Positions 18,142 through 27,013 of a stretch of DNA of 64,000 nucleotides are shown here, piece after piece (the stretch's first letter is position 1; each line of letters starts with the position of its first letter). The stretch covers positions 1 to 64,000 of the forward strand of contig CAMVMG010000001.1 of NCBI GenBank assembly GCA_947168525.1. Reading direction: 5' to 3'. The notes below the pieces were generated by a model. It was not told the DNA's origin. It worked only from the letters and a program-made list of their open reading frames with translations, and did no database searches. A program made the translations under genes and the position numbers. Source of the stretch: an uncultured Bacteroidales bacterium. Lineage in GTDB: Bacteria; Bacteroidota; Bacteroidia; Bacteroidales; UBA932.

Positions 18142-18843
18142 ATGCTGGAAGGGCCTTTCAAGACAGGAGAACTCTTGCTGGAGCAAACCCCTTCCGGTGC
18201 GGGTACCGCACCGGAAGGGACGCCGCTCCTACTGGGCATCCTGGTTACACTTTTCGTGGTGCTGGCCCTGGTAGAGCTTAGGAATCTGCTGCACGTGGCC
18301 CCTTTCTTGTGGGACGCCGTGTTCCGGGCCCGGGGGAGCGTAGCCCTGGAAAACAATGTGCGCGTGGCCCGGGAGCGGAATGCCCTGGCCGTGATCCTCA
18401 TCCTCCCGGCGGTGCTGCTGATCTACCGCTACAGACTCTACGACCCGGATTTTGTCCAGGCGTTTTCCGACAATGTCCGGCTGGCCGTAGTTGCCGGAGT
18501 CTTTGCCGCGTACCTGCTGCTGCGGCTCCTGATGTATGTGTGGCTTCGCCCCCGCAGGCGTGCCGACCATTTCCGTATGGCGCACCGTTCCGGTTTTACT
18601 TTTTTCATCCTCCTCATGATCCCGGTCATCTTCACCGTCATGATTCTTTATCTGGCGGGGGCCAACGACTTTATAGTGAGAACCTTCCTTTACGCAGAGG
18701 CCGGGCTGGTGTATCTGGTTTTTTTACTGCGAAAAGCGCAAATTTTGTCTTTATCTTGCAATCCTTTGCTAACTTTTTTGTACCTTTGCGGGCTTGAATT
18801 TTTGCCAACCGGCGCATGGGTCGCCTCGGCAGTCCTGTTGTAG
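18142..18843 (+). CDS. DUF4271 family membrane protein
   Basis: A 233-residue inner-membrane protein with about six hydrophobic segments (TPLLLGILVTLFVVLALVEL, ALAVILILPAVLLIY, VVAGVFAAYLLLRLL and more) and no known catalytic motif. Its place just before hemD is the usual one for DUF4271 in Bacteroidota; the function is not established. The N-terminal residues EQTPSGAGTAPEGTP are coded by a perfect 13-bp inverted repeat (18189-18219), an odd feature in a coding sequence. It overlaps the hemD promoter region. Confidence 0.8.
   Translation: MLEGPFKTGELLLEQTPSGAGTAPEGTPLLLGILVTLFVVLALVELRNLLHVAPFLWDAVFRARGSVALENNVRVARERNALAVILILPAVLLIYRYRLYDPDFVQAFSDNVRLAVVAGVFAAYLLLRLLMYVWLRPRRRADHFRMAHRSGFTFFILLMIPVIFTVMILYLAGANDFIVRTFLYAEAGLVYLVFLLRKAQILSLSCNPLLTFLYLCGLEFLPTGAWVASAVLL
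18189..18219. repeat. Perfect inverted repeat inside the DUF4271 gene
   Basis: CCCTTCCGGTGCG (18189-18201), loop GGTAC, CGCACCGGAAGGG (18207-18219). A 13-bp GC-rich stem near the start of the gene; it is read in frame and could form a strong mRNA hairpin about 16 codons after the start. Confidence 0.85.
18781..18788 (+). promoter_or_regulatory. Possible internal promoter for hemD
   Basis: TACCTTTG lies inside the end of the DUF4271 gene, 74 nt before the hemD start. It fits the minus-7 consensus, but there is no clear TTTG box at the right distance, so confidence is limited. Confidence 0.4.
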
Positions 18844-18862
18844 AGAAGAGAAGTTAACAAAA

Positions 18863-19609
18863 ATGAGTATCAAGAACATCCTGGTTTCGCAGAAGGCTCC
18901 CCGTGTGCTTACTCAATATCAGACCGTCACAGAGAAGTTCGGCGTCAATTTCCATTTCAGTCCGTTCTTTGTGGTGGAACCCCTGTCCTCCCGTGAATTC
19001 CGCGCCCAGCGGATCAACCTGCTGGACTACACGGCCATCGTTTTCTCCTCCCGCCATGCGATTGATGCATTCTTCCAGCTTGCAGAAGAACTCCGGACCA
19101 AAATTCCCGAAACCATGAAGTATTTCTGCACCACGGAAGCCGTGGCCATGTACCTGCAGAAACACATCGTGTACCGCAAGCGGAAAATCTTTTTCGGAAC
19201 CGGCACCCCGGAAAGCGTCGTGGCCCTTGTAGGCCCCAAACATAAGGGGGAAAAGTTCCTGATCACCACCTCGGATTCCTCGTCCTCGGAGGCCATCACC
19301 TCCCTGTTCCGGGCCAACAAGCTCAGCTTCCAGACCGGCGTCTTTGTCAAGTCTGTGAGCCAGGACCTTCACAGCCTGAACCTCAAGGACTACGACATGA
19401 TCGTCTTTTACAATCCGGCCGACGTGAAGTCCCTGCAGGAGAATTTCCCGGACTTCGAGCAGGGAGACATCAAGATGGTCTCCTACGGAAAATCCATCGT
19501 CCATGCCATGGAAGATGCGGGGCTTCGGATTGACGTAAAAGCCCCCTCTCCGGAGGCTCCCTCGGTGGCACGTGCCATCGAACTGTACCTGGAAGGCCTG
19601 CAGGCATGA
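18863..19609 (+). CDS. hemD: Uroporphyrinogen-III synthase
   Basis: Cyclises hydroxymethylbilane to uroporphyrinogen III in heme/corrinoid synthesis. The 248-residue product MSIKNILVSQKAPRV has the two-domain HemD layout: VFSSRHAIDAFFQ (first domain), then the linker FFGTGTPESVVAL, and MIVFYNPADVKSLQ near the end of the second domain. HemD sequences are poorly conserved, but these blocks and the neighbours (DUF4271 before, rnpA after) make the call firm. It overlaps rnpA by 4 nt. Confidence 0.9.
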   Translation: MSIKNILVSQKAPRVLTQYQTVTEKFGVNFHFSPFFVVEPLSSREFRAQRINLLDYTAIVFSSRHAIDAFFQLAEELRTKIPETMKYFCTTEAVAMYLQKHIVYRKRKIFFGTGTPESVVALVGPKHKGEKFLITTSDSSSSEAITSLFRANKLSFQTGVFVKSVSQDLHSLNLKDYDMIVFYNPADVKSLQENFPDFEQGDIKMVSYGKSIVHAMEDAGLRIDVKAPSPEAPSVARAIELYLEGLQA

Positions 19610-19965
19610 CGGATGAAACCCTCACCAAGCAGGAGCGGCTCTGTGGCAAGAAAGCTGTGGAGGCTCTCTTCGGGCAGGGTAAAAGTGGAGTCAGGGGCTG
19701 TCTGAGATACCGTTATCTGCAGCGGGAAACCGCGGATCTTCCTTCCCGCATCCTGGTTTCCGTTCCCAAGCGCAACTTCAAGCGTGCCGTGAAACGGAAT
19801 CTCCTGAAGCGGCGTATCCGGGAGGCGTACCGCCGTCAGAAGGCCCTGCTGGGGCCGGGAAAAGACATCCTCTTTGTGTATCTTCCCCGCGAAGTGCTCC
19901 CTTATGATACCATCTATGCCGACATGACCACCCTCCTGTCGGCCTTATCCGCCAATCATGAATAG
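19606..19965 (+). CDS. rnpA: Ribonuclease P protein component
   Basis: Protein subunit of RNase P, which binds the catalytic RNA and trims the 5' ends of tRNAs. The 119-residue product has the basic signature [19 protein letters not shown] and the flanking [10 protein letters not shown] and [11 protein letters not shown] strands. It overlaps hemD by 4 nt and yidD by 8 nt, so the three are translated as a block. Confidence 0.95.
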   Translation: MTDETLTKQERLCGKKAVEALFGQGKSGVRGCLRYRYLQRETADLPSRILVSVPKRNFKRAVKRNLLKRRIREAYRRQKALLGPGKDILFVYLPREVLPYDTIYADMTTLLSALSANHE

Positions 19966-20200
19966 TTTGAGAAATACGCTCAAATCCATTTTGATCTTCC
20001 CTTTCGTGCTCCTGATCAAATTCTACCAGGTGTGCATCAGCCCGTTTACGACGCCCGCATGCCGGTTCACCCCGACGTGCTCGCAGTATGCCCTGGAAGC
20101 CTTCCGCAAGCACGGCCCCTTCAAAGGCCTGTATCTGTCTGTCCGCCGCATCCTCCGCTGCCATCCCTGGGGCGGAAGCGGCTATGACCCGGTTCCCTAG
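19958..20200 (+). CDS. yidD: Membrane protein insertion efficiency factor YidD
   Basis: Small 80-residue amphipathic protein thought to assist YidC-mediated membrane insertion. The family core is clear: [27 protein letters not shown] with its cysteines, and [14 protein letters not shown] at the C-terminus. Its position directly after rnpA is conserved across bacteria. Confidence 0.95.
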   Translation: MNSLRNTLKSILIFPFVLLIKFYQVCISPFTTPACRFTPTCSQYALEAFRKHGPFKGLYLSVRRILRCHPWGGSGYDPVP

Positions 20201-20201
20201 T

Positions 20202-20900
20202 ATGCCCAAGAAAGAGAAAATCCGCCAGATGTTCGACGGGATCGCCCCGTCCTACGACCGCCTCAACCATATCATGTCCCTGAATGTGGACAAAGTCTGG
20301 CGCCGCCATGCGCTGAAAGAAATCGTGGACGGAACGCCCCAGCAGCTGCTGGATGTGGCTTGCGGAACCGGCGATTCCACCATCTCCGCCGCCGCTGCTG
20401 CCGCAGAAGGGTCCGTGGTCACCGGCGTGGACATCTCGGAAGGGATGATGGCCCTGGTCATGGAAAAGGCCCGCAAGGCCGGCGTGGCGGAGCGGATCCG
20501 CCTGCAGGTGGCCGACGGAGAAGCCCTCCCTTTCGCGGACGGCTCCTTCCACCGGGTAACCTGTGCGTTCGGCATCCGGAACTTTGAGCACAAGGAGAAG
20601 GGTCTGGCGGAATTCCGCCGGGTGCTCGCTCCTGGCGGACGGGCGGTTATCCTGGAACTGTCCGTGCCGCAGAATCGCGTCATCCGCTTTTTATACGACC
20701 TTTACTTCCTGCACGTGCTGCCATGGATCGGGGGGCTGGTGTCCGGCGACAAAGCTGCCTACAAGTATCTTCCTGCGTCGGTCCACGCGTTTCCCGCTCC
20801 CGGGGAATTCTGCGCCATGATGCAGGAGGCGGGCTTTACCCGGGTCAGGCAAAAGGCCTTCACCCTGGGCCTGTGCCGCCTGTATGTGGGAGAAATGTAA
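20202..20900 (+). CDS. menG: Demethylmenaquinone methyltransferase
   Basis: S-adenosylmethionine-dependent C-methyltransferase for the last step of menaquinone synthesis (UbiE/MenG family), 232 residues. It has the UbiE start IRQMFDGIAPSYDRLNHIMSLN, motif I LLDVACGTGDSTI, VTGVDISEGMM and the family block CAFGIRNFEHKEKGLAEFRRVL. It points to menaquinone-based respiration. The ATG lies 1 nt after the yidD stop, so it is the last gene of this cluster. Confidence 0.94.
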   Translation: MPKKEKIRQMFDGIAPSYDRLNHIMSLNVDKVWRRHALKEIVDGTPQQLLDVACGTGDSTISAAAAAAEGSVVTGVDISEGMMALVMEKARKAGVAERIRLQVADGEALPFADGSFHRVTCAFGIRNFEHKEKGLAEFRRVLAPGGRAVILELSVPQNRVIRFLYDLYFLHVLPWIGGLVSGDKAAYKYLPASVHAFPAPGEFCAMMQEAGFTRVRQKAFTLGLCRLYVGEM

Positions 20901-20909
20901 TAATTTTAT

Positions 20910-20917
20910 TATCTTTG
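20910..20917 (+). promoter_or_regulatory. TAnnTTTG promoter element for the acyl ligase-ACP unit
   Basis: TATCTTTG lies 9 bp after the menG stop and 26 nt before the ATG at 20944. No matching TTTG box is seen upstream. Confidence 0.6.
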
Positions 20918-20943
20918 CAGCCACAAATACTAAATACCTAGAC

Positions 20944-22434
20944 ATGTCCAATTATTTTTACAACATGATTCCCAAGGAAGAGTTGGAGCGCATGCCCTAT
21001 CTTCCTACACTGGGAGAGTTTGTGGAATGGATGGGAAAGACCTATGCCGACATGCCGGCCCTTTCCGACCAGAACAACACCATCACCTACAAGGAATTCT
21101 GTGACCGTATCGCCCGCCGCCGCGCTTTTATCGAGGGCCTGGGTCTTCCCAAGGGTGCCCACATCGCCGTATGGGACCGTAACAGCCAGGACGCTATCGA
21201 GCTGTTCTTCGCCATTACGTCGGCCGGGTATGTTGTGATGAATTTCCCGCCCACCCTGCCGGAAATGGCCGCCGTGGGTTCATGCATGAAATTTGACATC
21301 GCCGCCATCTTCGTCCGTGAAGAGTTCATGCCCCTGACAGGCAAGATGCAGGGCGTCAAGGTGCTTCCGGCCTCCAGCATCGCCGGGGAGAAAGCTCCTG
21401 TTACCCTCGTGGACAAGGAGCAGCCGGCCGCTATTTTCTTCACCGGCGGCACCACCGGTTCCCCCAAGGGCGCCGTTCTCAGCCACCGGGCTTTCATGCG
21501 CGGTGCCTATAACGCCATCTTCAAGCCGGGCAAGGTGATCGGCGTACACCGCTATATCGCCCTGCTCCCGCTGAGCCACGTCTTCGGCGCCATCGCCGGC
21601 CTGGCGGGTTGCTTCTATACGGGTGGCCTCATGCACACCTGTGAAGACATGAAGGCCACCATCGGCAAGCTTCCCGTGATCCGACCCACGCTGCTGGTAA
21701 TCGTTCCCGGCATCTGCGACATCCTCGCCGGCCTGGTGAAGATGTACGGCCCGCAGTTCCTGGGCGGCAACCTGAAGATGATCATCTCCGGCGCAGCCAA
21801 CGTGCCTCCGCGCCTGGTGGATATTTTCACCAAGCTGGGTGTGGAATTCTGCTTCGGCTACGGCCTTACGGAAACCGCCAACCTCACGTCGGCCAATGCC
21901 AACGCCGTGGAAAAGCCCACTTCTATCGGCAAGATCTATCCCGGCCAGGAGACGAAGGTCGTGGACGGCGAGCTCTGGGTCAAGGGTGATAACCTCTTCT
22001 CCGGCTACTACAAAGATCCTGAGAAGACCGCCGAGGCCCTCACCCCGGACGGCTGGCTGCGCACCGGCGACCTGGTGCACTTCGACGACGATGGCTTCCT
22101 GTACATCACTGGCCGCATCAAGAACCTCATCATCCTCGCCAACGGAGAAAACGTGAGCCCGGAAAGCCTGGAAGAGCCCTTCTATGCGGATCCTTGCGTC
22201 CGCGACGCCATGGTGAAGGAAGACAGCCTCAACGGCCATCAGGTCATCGCCGTGGAGATTCTCCCTTTCATGCCCGCCTTCGACGGAAAGCCTTGGGAAG
22301 AAGTGGAGGCCTACATGCACAATCTGGTAAAGAAGATCAACGCCACCCTTCCCTCTACCCATCAGATTATCAAGGTTACCGTGCGTACGGAAGATTTCAA
22401 GCGTACCGGTAGTATGAAAGTGTCCCGCGTATGA
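20944..22434 (+). CDS. AMP-forming acyl-CoA/acyl-ACP synthetase
   Basis: ANL-superfamily adenylating enzyme of 496 residues that activates a carboxylic (probably fatty) acid. Motifs in order: phosphate loop FFTGGTTGSPKGAVLSH, GYGLTET, DGWLRTGDLVHFDDDGFLYITGRIKNLI and the C-terminal catalytic-lysine region RTGSMKVSRV. An ACP gene overlaps it by 4 nt, so loading of that ACP is likely. The convergent neighbour is a YghO/bCerS-like acyltransferase; an acyl-ACP synthetase, ACP and such an acyltransferase together are parts of the bacterial ceramide pathway known in Caulobacter, which makes that role a good hypothesis. Confidence 0.85.
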   Translation: MSNYFYNMIPKEELERMPYLPTLGEFVEWMGKTYADMPALSDQNNTITYKEFCDRIARRRAFIEGLGLPKGAHIAVWDRNSQDAIELFFAITSAGYVVMNFPPTLPEMAAVGSCMKFDIAAIFVREEFMPLTGKMQGVKVLPASSIAGEKAPVTLVDKEQPAAIFFTGGTTGSPKGAVLSHRAFMRGAYNAIFKPGKVIGVHRYIALLPLSHVFGAIAGLAGCFYTGGLMHTCEDMKATIGKLPVIRPTLLVIVPGICDILAGLVKMYGPQFLGGNLKMIISGAANVPPRLVDIFTKLGVEFCFGYGLTETANLTSANANAVEKPTSIGKIYPGQETKVVDGELWVKGDNLFSGYYKDPEKTAEALTPDGWLRTGDLVHFDDDGFLYITGRIKNLIILANGENVSPESLEEPFYADPCVRDAMVKEDSLNGHQVIAVEILPFMPAFDGKPWEEVEAYMHNLVKKINATLPSTHQIIKVTVRTEDFKRTGSMKVSRV

Positions 22435-22673
22435 CCAGAGATGTCGTATTCGAAGGCCTGAAAGAAATTCTGGCCGTGGTGCGTCCCAACACGGACCTGT
22501 CCACTGCAACCTACAACACCGAGCTCGTCCGCGAGCTCGGTGTAGATTCCCTCACCATGATGCTGCTTTCGCTGGCGGTGGAGGATAAGTTCAAGATGCA
22601 ATTCCCGGCAGGGGAGGCCGCTCCCACAACGGTGGGACAGGTCTGCGATGCCGTTTTGAAGGCGCTCTCCTAA
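22431..22673 (+). CDS. Acyl carrier protein
   Basis: An 80-residue carrier protein with the phosphopantetheine attachment site LGVDSLTM (Ser40). It is not the housekeeping AcpP, which normally sits next to fabF; this one is translationally coupled (ATGA) to an adenylating ligase and so is probably a dedicated carrier for one acyl group. Its stop codon overlaps that of the convergent acyltransferase gene. Confidence 0.9.
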   Translation: MTRDVVFEGLKEILAVVRPNTDLSTATYNTELVRELGVDSLTMMLLSLAVEDKFKMQFPAGEAAPTTVGQVCDAVLKALS

Positions 22674-23803
22674 AGGGTTTTCACATAGCTCCTGCGACGC
22701 TGGTAGGGCTGCGGGTCGTAAATGCCGAAGAGGCTTTGCACCTTATGGTTTTCCTCCAGTTGTGGATTTAGTAACAACCGCTTGATTCCCAGGCGGTTGT
22801 AATTTTCGTGCAGGTACTTGAACATGAGCAGGGCGGCTCCCTTGGCCTGGTACTCCGACAGTACACCGATCAGCAGGGCCTCCACCGTGCTGTTCCTGCG
22901 GGGATTCAGCTGCGGGAGGATGTGCATCCAGCCCCAGGGGAAGATGCGGCCCTTGGCCTTGCGTACGCCTGCGGAAATGTGCGGCATGGTGACGGTGAAG
23001 CCCACCAGTTTGTCTTCCTCGTTCACAACCAGGGCGATGAGGTCTTTGTTCATCACGGGAACGTACTGTTTCACGTAGGTATCTATCTGTTCCTCTGACA
23101 GTTTGGAATATTCGTACAGGGGCGCGAAGGCGTCGTTTAGCACGTGGAACATCTCCCGTCCGCGGATGGAGAGCTGCCGGAGGTTCTTGGGACGGATCAC
23201 ATGTACTCCGTATTTCTTCTCCGCCAGGGAGGCATACTGGTACATGGGAGGAAGGGTGTCCGGCAGGTCTATGTAGCGCTGGGTCCAGTCGGCGTCTTTG
23301 GTGAATCCCATCCGTTCCAGGTATTCCCCGTAATAGGGATAGTTGTAGATGACCGTGAAGGGACTTTCGTTCTCAAAACCCTCTACCAGAAGGCCTTCCC
23401 GGTCCATGTCCGTGAAGCCCAGCGGGCCTTTCACTTTCCGGGCGCCCCTTTCCAGACCCCAGGCCACGACGGCATCTACAAGGGCTTTGGCCACGTCGAA
23501 GTCTTCTTCGAAGTCGATCCAGCCGAAGCGGACCACTTTCTCTCCCCATTTCTCGTCGGCCTTGTGGTTGATGATGGCGGCGATGCGGCCGGCCACCTTT
23601 CCCTGCTTCTGGGCCAGGAAAAGCTCCTTTTCGCAGAAAGAGAGGGCGGGATTCCTGTCTCCGAGGGTTTTGAATTCGTCGTCTTCGAAGGCGGGGACCC
23701 ACTTGTCGCAGTTTTTGTATAACTCCAGGGGGAAGCGGATGAATTGTTTTAACATGCCTTTTCCCCTTACGGGAACGACTTGCAGGTTGGCGTCAAGTTT
23801 CAT
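22670..23803 (-). CDS. YghO/bCerS-like GNAT-fold N-acyltransferase
   Basis: A 377-residue protein of the YghO family, which includes the bacterial ceramide synthase bCerS. Recognisable blocks are LKQFIRFPLELYKNCDKWVP, a VAGRIAAIINH core strand, RFGWIDFEEDF, the highly conserved GPLGFTDMDREGLLVEGF, and YNYPYYGEYLERMGF. The start at 23803 (MKLDANLQVVPV) is where family similarity begins and lies 20 nt after a promoter element; longer upstream frames are not protein-like. In the known family it transfers an acyl chain to the amino group of a sphingoid base. The ligase and ACP next door support an acyl-transfer role; ceramide synthesis itself is inference. Confidence 0.8.
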   Translation of the reverse strand: MKLDANLQVVPVRGKGMLKQFIRFPLELYKNCDKWVPAFEDDEFKTLGDRNPALSFCEKELFLAQKQGKVAGRIAAIINHKADEKWGEKVVRFGWIDFEEDFDVAKALVDAVVAWGLERGARKVKGPLGFTDMDREGLLVEGFENESPFTVIYNYPYYGEYLERMGFTKDADWTQRYIDLPDTLPPMYQYASLAEKKYGVHVIRPKNLRQLSIRGREMFHVLNDAFAPLYEYSKLSEEQIDTYVKQYVPVMNKDLIALVVNEEDKLVGFTVTMPHISAGVRKAKGRIFPWGWMHILPQLNPRRNSTVEALLIGVLSEYQAKGAALLMFKYLHENYNRLGIKRLLLNPQLEENHKVQSLFGIYDPQPYQRRRSYVKTL

Positions 23804-23823
23804 GTATACAAGGTTTAGGACTA

Positions 23824-23831
23824 CAAATATA
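23824..23831 (-). promoter_or_regulatory. TAnnTTTG promoter element for the YghO-like gene
   Basis: TATATTTG on the minus strand, 20 nt before the start at 23803. It lies only 14 bp from the divergent promoter element of the DUF2723 gene. Confidence 0.6.
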
Positions 23832-23845
23832 ACCAGAATTATTCT

Positions 23846-23853
23846 TATCTTTG
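23846..23853 (+). promoter_or_regulatory. TAnnTTTG promoter element for the DUF2723 gene
   Basis: TATCTTTG, 22 nt before the ATG at 23876. The two divergent elements are so close that RNA polymerase binding at one should hinder the other. Confidence 0.6.
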
Positions 23854-23875
23854 CATATTGCAGATTAAAATTGAC

Positions 23876-26800
23876 ATGATAGACAAGAAGACATTCGATA
23901 AATGGAATTGGCTGGTTGCCCTGGCCGTACTGCTGGTCTCCGGGGTCACCTACCTCTCCACCATAGAGCCCACCGCTTCCTTCTGGGACTGCGGAGAATT
24001 CATCGCATCGTCCTATAAACTGGAGGTGGGCCATCCGCCGGGAAACCCGGTATTCCAGCTCATTGCCCGCTTCTTCACCTTTGGCGTAAAGCCGGAGCAT
24101 GCCGCCCTGGCGGTGAATGCCATGAACGCCATCCTGAGCGCGCTCACCATCTTTTTCCTGTACCTGACCATCGTATTCTTTGCCAAACGGCTGGTGAGCG
24201 GACGGGTTTTCTCCGCCATCCGTCCCGCTCAAGCTTTAGCTATCTTCGGCTCCGGCGTCGTGGGCGCCCTGGCCTACTGTTTCAGTGACACGTTCTGGTT
24301 CAGCGCCGTGGAAGGGGAGGTCTATGCCATGAGCTCCCTGTTCACCGCCGTGGTGTTCTGGGCCATGTGTCGCTGGTACGAGACGGCGGACCGTCCCCAT
24401 GCCAACCGCTGGATTGTGCTCATCGCCTTCCTGATGGGCCTGAGCATCGGTGTACACCTGCTGAACCTCCTCACCATCCCGGCCTTTGTGTTCATGTACT
24501 ATTACCGGAAGAACGAGGACAAGAAGCTTCCCTTCAAGAAGCTCGCCCTGGTGTTCCTGATCGGCGTGGTAATCGAGTTCCTGCTGGTATATCTGTTCAT
24601 CCCGTATCTGCCCAAGCTGGCAGCCTTCTTCGACCGCCTCTTCGTGAACGGGTTCGGCCTGCCCTATAACAGCGGCGCCGTCTTTTTCATGGTGGCCCTG
24701 CTGGTGCTCTGCTTCTGGAGCCTTTTTGTTACGCTCAAGAAGGAGAAGGTGTTCCTGAATACGGTTATGCTGTGCGTCACCACCCTGGTCATCGGCTTTT
24801 CGCTCTTCTCCATCGTGATTATCCGCTCCAGCGTGAAAACGCCCACCAACGAGTATCAGCCGGACAATCCTTACACGCTGGTGCGCTACCTGAGCCGGGA
24901 ACAGTACGGCAGCACCCCGCTTTTGTACGGGCAATATTTCGACGCCCCCTATGACCTCAAGACGGGCAAGTACTGGGCGCCCCTCAACGGCAAGTATATC
25001 CATGCGGATTCCCCGGCCGACGCCGAATACCGTCCGGAGGGCAAGATGCTGTTCCCGCGCATGTGGTCCAGCGCAGACCCGCGCTACATAGACTTTTACC
25101 AGATGTACACCCAGGGCAAAGGCGTGCGCGTGAAGGATGCCACCTACCGAAAACCCACCTTCGGCGCCAACCTGGCCTATTTCTTCGACTATCAGCTCAA
25201 CTGGATGTACTGGCGCTACTTCATGTGGAACTTCGTAGGCCGGCAGAACGACATCCATTCCCCCTCGCCCGGCGAAGTGTTCTACGGAAACTGGGAGAGC
25301 GGCATCAGATTCATCGACGAGCTCCGGCTCGGAGACCAGTCCAACGCCCCGGAAATCCTTAGCGCCAACAAGGGCAAGAACCACTACTTCTTCCTGCCGC
25401 TGCTGCTGGGCCTGCTGGGTCTGGTGTTCCAGTTCGACAAAGACAAACGTGGCTCCTGGCTGGTGTTCCTGATGTTCTTCATGACGGGTATCGCCATCGT
25501 GCTGTACCTGAACCAGCCGCCGTACCAGGTGCGGGAGCGGGACTATGCCTATGCCGGGTCCTTCTACATGTTCGCCATCTGGATCGGCCTGGGCGTGGCG
25601 GCCCTCTATGACTGGATTACCCAGTGGACCCGGGGAAAGGAGAAGCCGGTGGCCATCGCTGTCAGCGCCCTGTGCCTGTGCGTCCCCGCCCTCATGGCCC
25701 GGCAGAACTGGGACGACCACGACCGTTCCCACCGCGCCACCGCCGTGGAGATGGCCGCCAACTACCTGAACTCCGTCGGCCCCAACGGCATGCTGGTCAC
25801 CCATGGAGACAACGACACCTTCCCGCTCTGGTATGCCCAGGAAGTGGAGGGTGTACGCACCGATGTCCGTGTGGTGAACACCTCCCTGCTGGGAACAGAC
25901 TGGTATATCGACCAGATGAAATGGGCCTCCAACAAGAGCGCCCCGCTGCCTCTGACCGTCTCCAAGGCGCAGTACCTGTACGGAACCAACGAGTTCGTGT
26001 ACATCGCCCACGACGACGGCACGCCCATGCTGCTTTCGGATGTGATGGACATTTTCCGGGACCCGAAAATGAAACTCTCCCTGAACGACGGCACCAAGCT
26101 GGACTTTATCTGCGCCCGCAAGCTGGTGATGCCGGTGAACAAGGAGAACTGCCTCAAGTACGGTATCGTCCCGGAGAAGTTCGCGGACCTCATTCCGGAG
26201 TCCATCACCCTCACTGTGCCGGAAGACAAGAATTACTTCTCCAAGCCGGAGCTGTTCATGCTGGACCTGCTGTCCAATTATCAGTGGGACCGCCCCCTGC
26301 ATGTGCTGAACATGGGCGGAGACCTCAAAGTGGGCATCAAGGACTTTCTGCTCTTTGACGGCTTCTCTTACCGCTTCACGCCCATCCGCAACACGCCGGG
26401 CAGCACCGATGCCGGCATCGTGGACGCCCTGGAGCTGTACGACAAGATGAAGAATGTCTTCAAGTGGGATGCCCTCCGTCGGGACGACTATTACGTGGAC
26501 TACCAGAACCTGTACACCTTCCTGGGCGTGCTCAGCCAGCGGCAGCTGTTTGTCACCGCGGCCAACGCCCTCATCGACATCGACGAGAAGGAAAAGGCCC
26601 TGGAAATGCTGGACCTGTGCCAGGAGCGCTTCCCGGACACCAACTTCCCGCTGGAATCCATCCCGGTGGGTTTCTCCGGCAACGACTATATGGTGGCCCA
26701 GATGATAGAGAACTACTATTACCTGGGTGCTGCGGACAAGGCCCGCGAGCTGGGCACCAAGATGTGCGACGCCCTCCAGCAGACCGCCGCGTTCTATCTG

Positions 26801-27001
26801 GAATGGGGCGACCTGGGCAGCGCGGAGTTCGAGACAGCCGGCCGCGTGCTGCTGTATATTGCCGACGTGATGAAGCAGTTCGGCGATAAGGAGCTTTCCA
26901 GCACCGTCATCGACCGTTTCGAGGCCCTGCTCAAGACCGTCACCGGCCCAGGCTACAGCCTGGAGGACGGCGAGGAAGACTCCCTGCACGTGGCGCGGTA
27001 G
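23876..27001 (+). CDS. DUF2723 (TMEM260-like, GT117) membrane glycosyltransferase
   Basis: A large 1041-residue inner-membrane protein. The first 600 or so residues hold about a dozen membrane helices and the family signature SFWDCGEFIASSYKLEVGHPPG near the N-terminus, where acidic residues are expected to be catalytic in GT-C enzymes; the C-terminal 400 residues are soluble and exported, with TPR-like helices at the end. The eukaryotic relative TMEM260 is a protein O-mannosyltransferase, so transfer of a sugar from a lipid donor to exported proteins is the likely role here (inference). I start at ATG 23876 rather than the TTG at 23858 because of the promoter spacing. Confidence 0.88.
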   Translation: MIDKKTFDKWNWLVALAVLLVSGVTYLSTIEPTASFWDCGEFIASSYKLEVGHPPGNPVFQLIARFFTFGVKPEHAALAVNAMNAILSALTIFFLYLTIVFFAKRLVSGRVFSAIRPAQALAIFGSGVVGALAYCFSDTFWFSAVEGEVYAMSSLFTAVVFWAMCRWYETADRPHANRWIVLIAFLMGLSIGVHLLNLLTIPAFVFMYYYRKNEDKKLPFKKLALVFLIGVVIEFLLVYLFIPYLPKLAAFFDRLFVNGFGLPYNSGAVFFMVALLVLCFWSLFVTLKKEKVFLNTVMLCVTTLVIGFSLFSIVIIRSSVKTPTNEYQPDNPYTLVRYLSREQYGSTPLLYGQYFDAPYDLKTGKYWAPLNGKYIHADSPADAEYRPEGKMLFPRMWSSADPRYIDFYQMYTQGKGVRVKDATYRKPTFGANLAYFFDYQLNWMYWRYFMWNFVGRQNDIHSPSPGEVFYGNWESGIRFIDELRLGDQSNAPEILSANKGKNHYFFLPLLLGLLGLVFQFDKDKRGSWLVFLMFFMTGIAIVLYLNQPPYQVRERDYAYAGSFYMFAIWIGLGVAALYDWITQWTRGKEKPVAIAVSALCLCVPALMARQNWDDHDRSHRATAVEMAANYLNSVGPNGMLVTHGDNDTFPLWYAQEVEGVRTDVRVVNTSLLGTDWYIDQMKWASNKSAPLPLTVSKAQYLYGTNEFVYIAHDDGTPMLLSDVMDIFRDPKMKLSLNDGTKLDFICARKLVMPVNKENCLKYGIVPEKFADLIPESITLTVPEDKNYFSKPELFMLDLLSNYQWDRPLHVLNMGGDLKVGIKDFLLFDGFSYRFTPIRNTPGSTDAGIVDALELYDKMKNVFKWDALRRDDYYVDYQNLYTFLGVLSQRQLFVTAANALIDIDEKEKALEMLDLCQERFPDTNFPLESIPVGFSGNDYMVAQMIENYYYLGAADKARELGTKMCDALQQTAAFYLEWGDLGSAEFETAGRVLLYIADVMKQFGDKELSSTVIDRFEALLKTVTGPGYSLEDGEEDSLHVAR

Positions 27002-27013
27002 CGGCGGATATCA

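Noticed and set aside
22521..22544. Palindrome ACCGAGCTCG...CGAGCTCGGT in the ACP gene
   Set aside because: It codes for TELVRELG, which fits the conserved ACP sequence just before the carrier serine.
24236..26989. Long open frame on the minus strand opposite the DUF2723 gene (917 codons)
   Set aside because: It lies opposite a clear membrane protein gene; GC-rich codon use keeps the opposite frame free of stops. Its product is His/Val/Gln-rich without any fold-like pattern. The same holds for other long antisense frames in the window.
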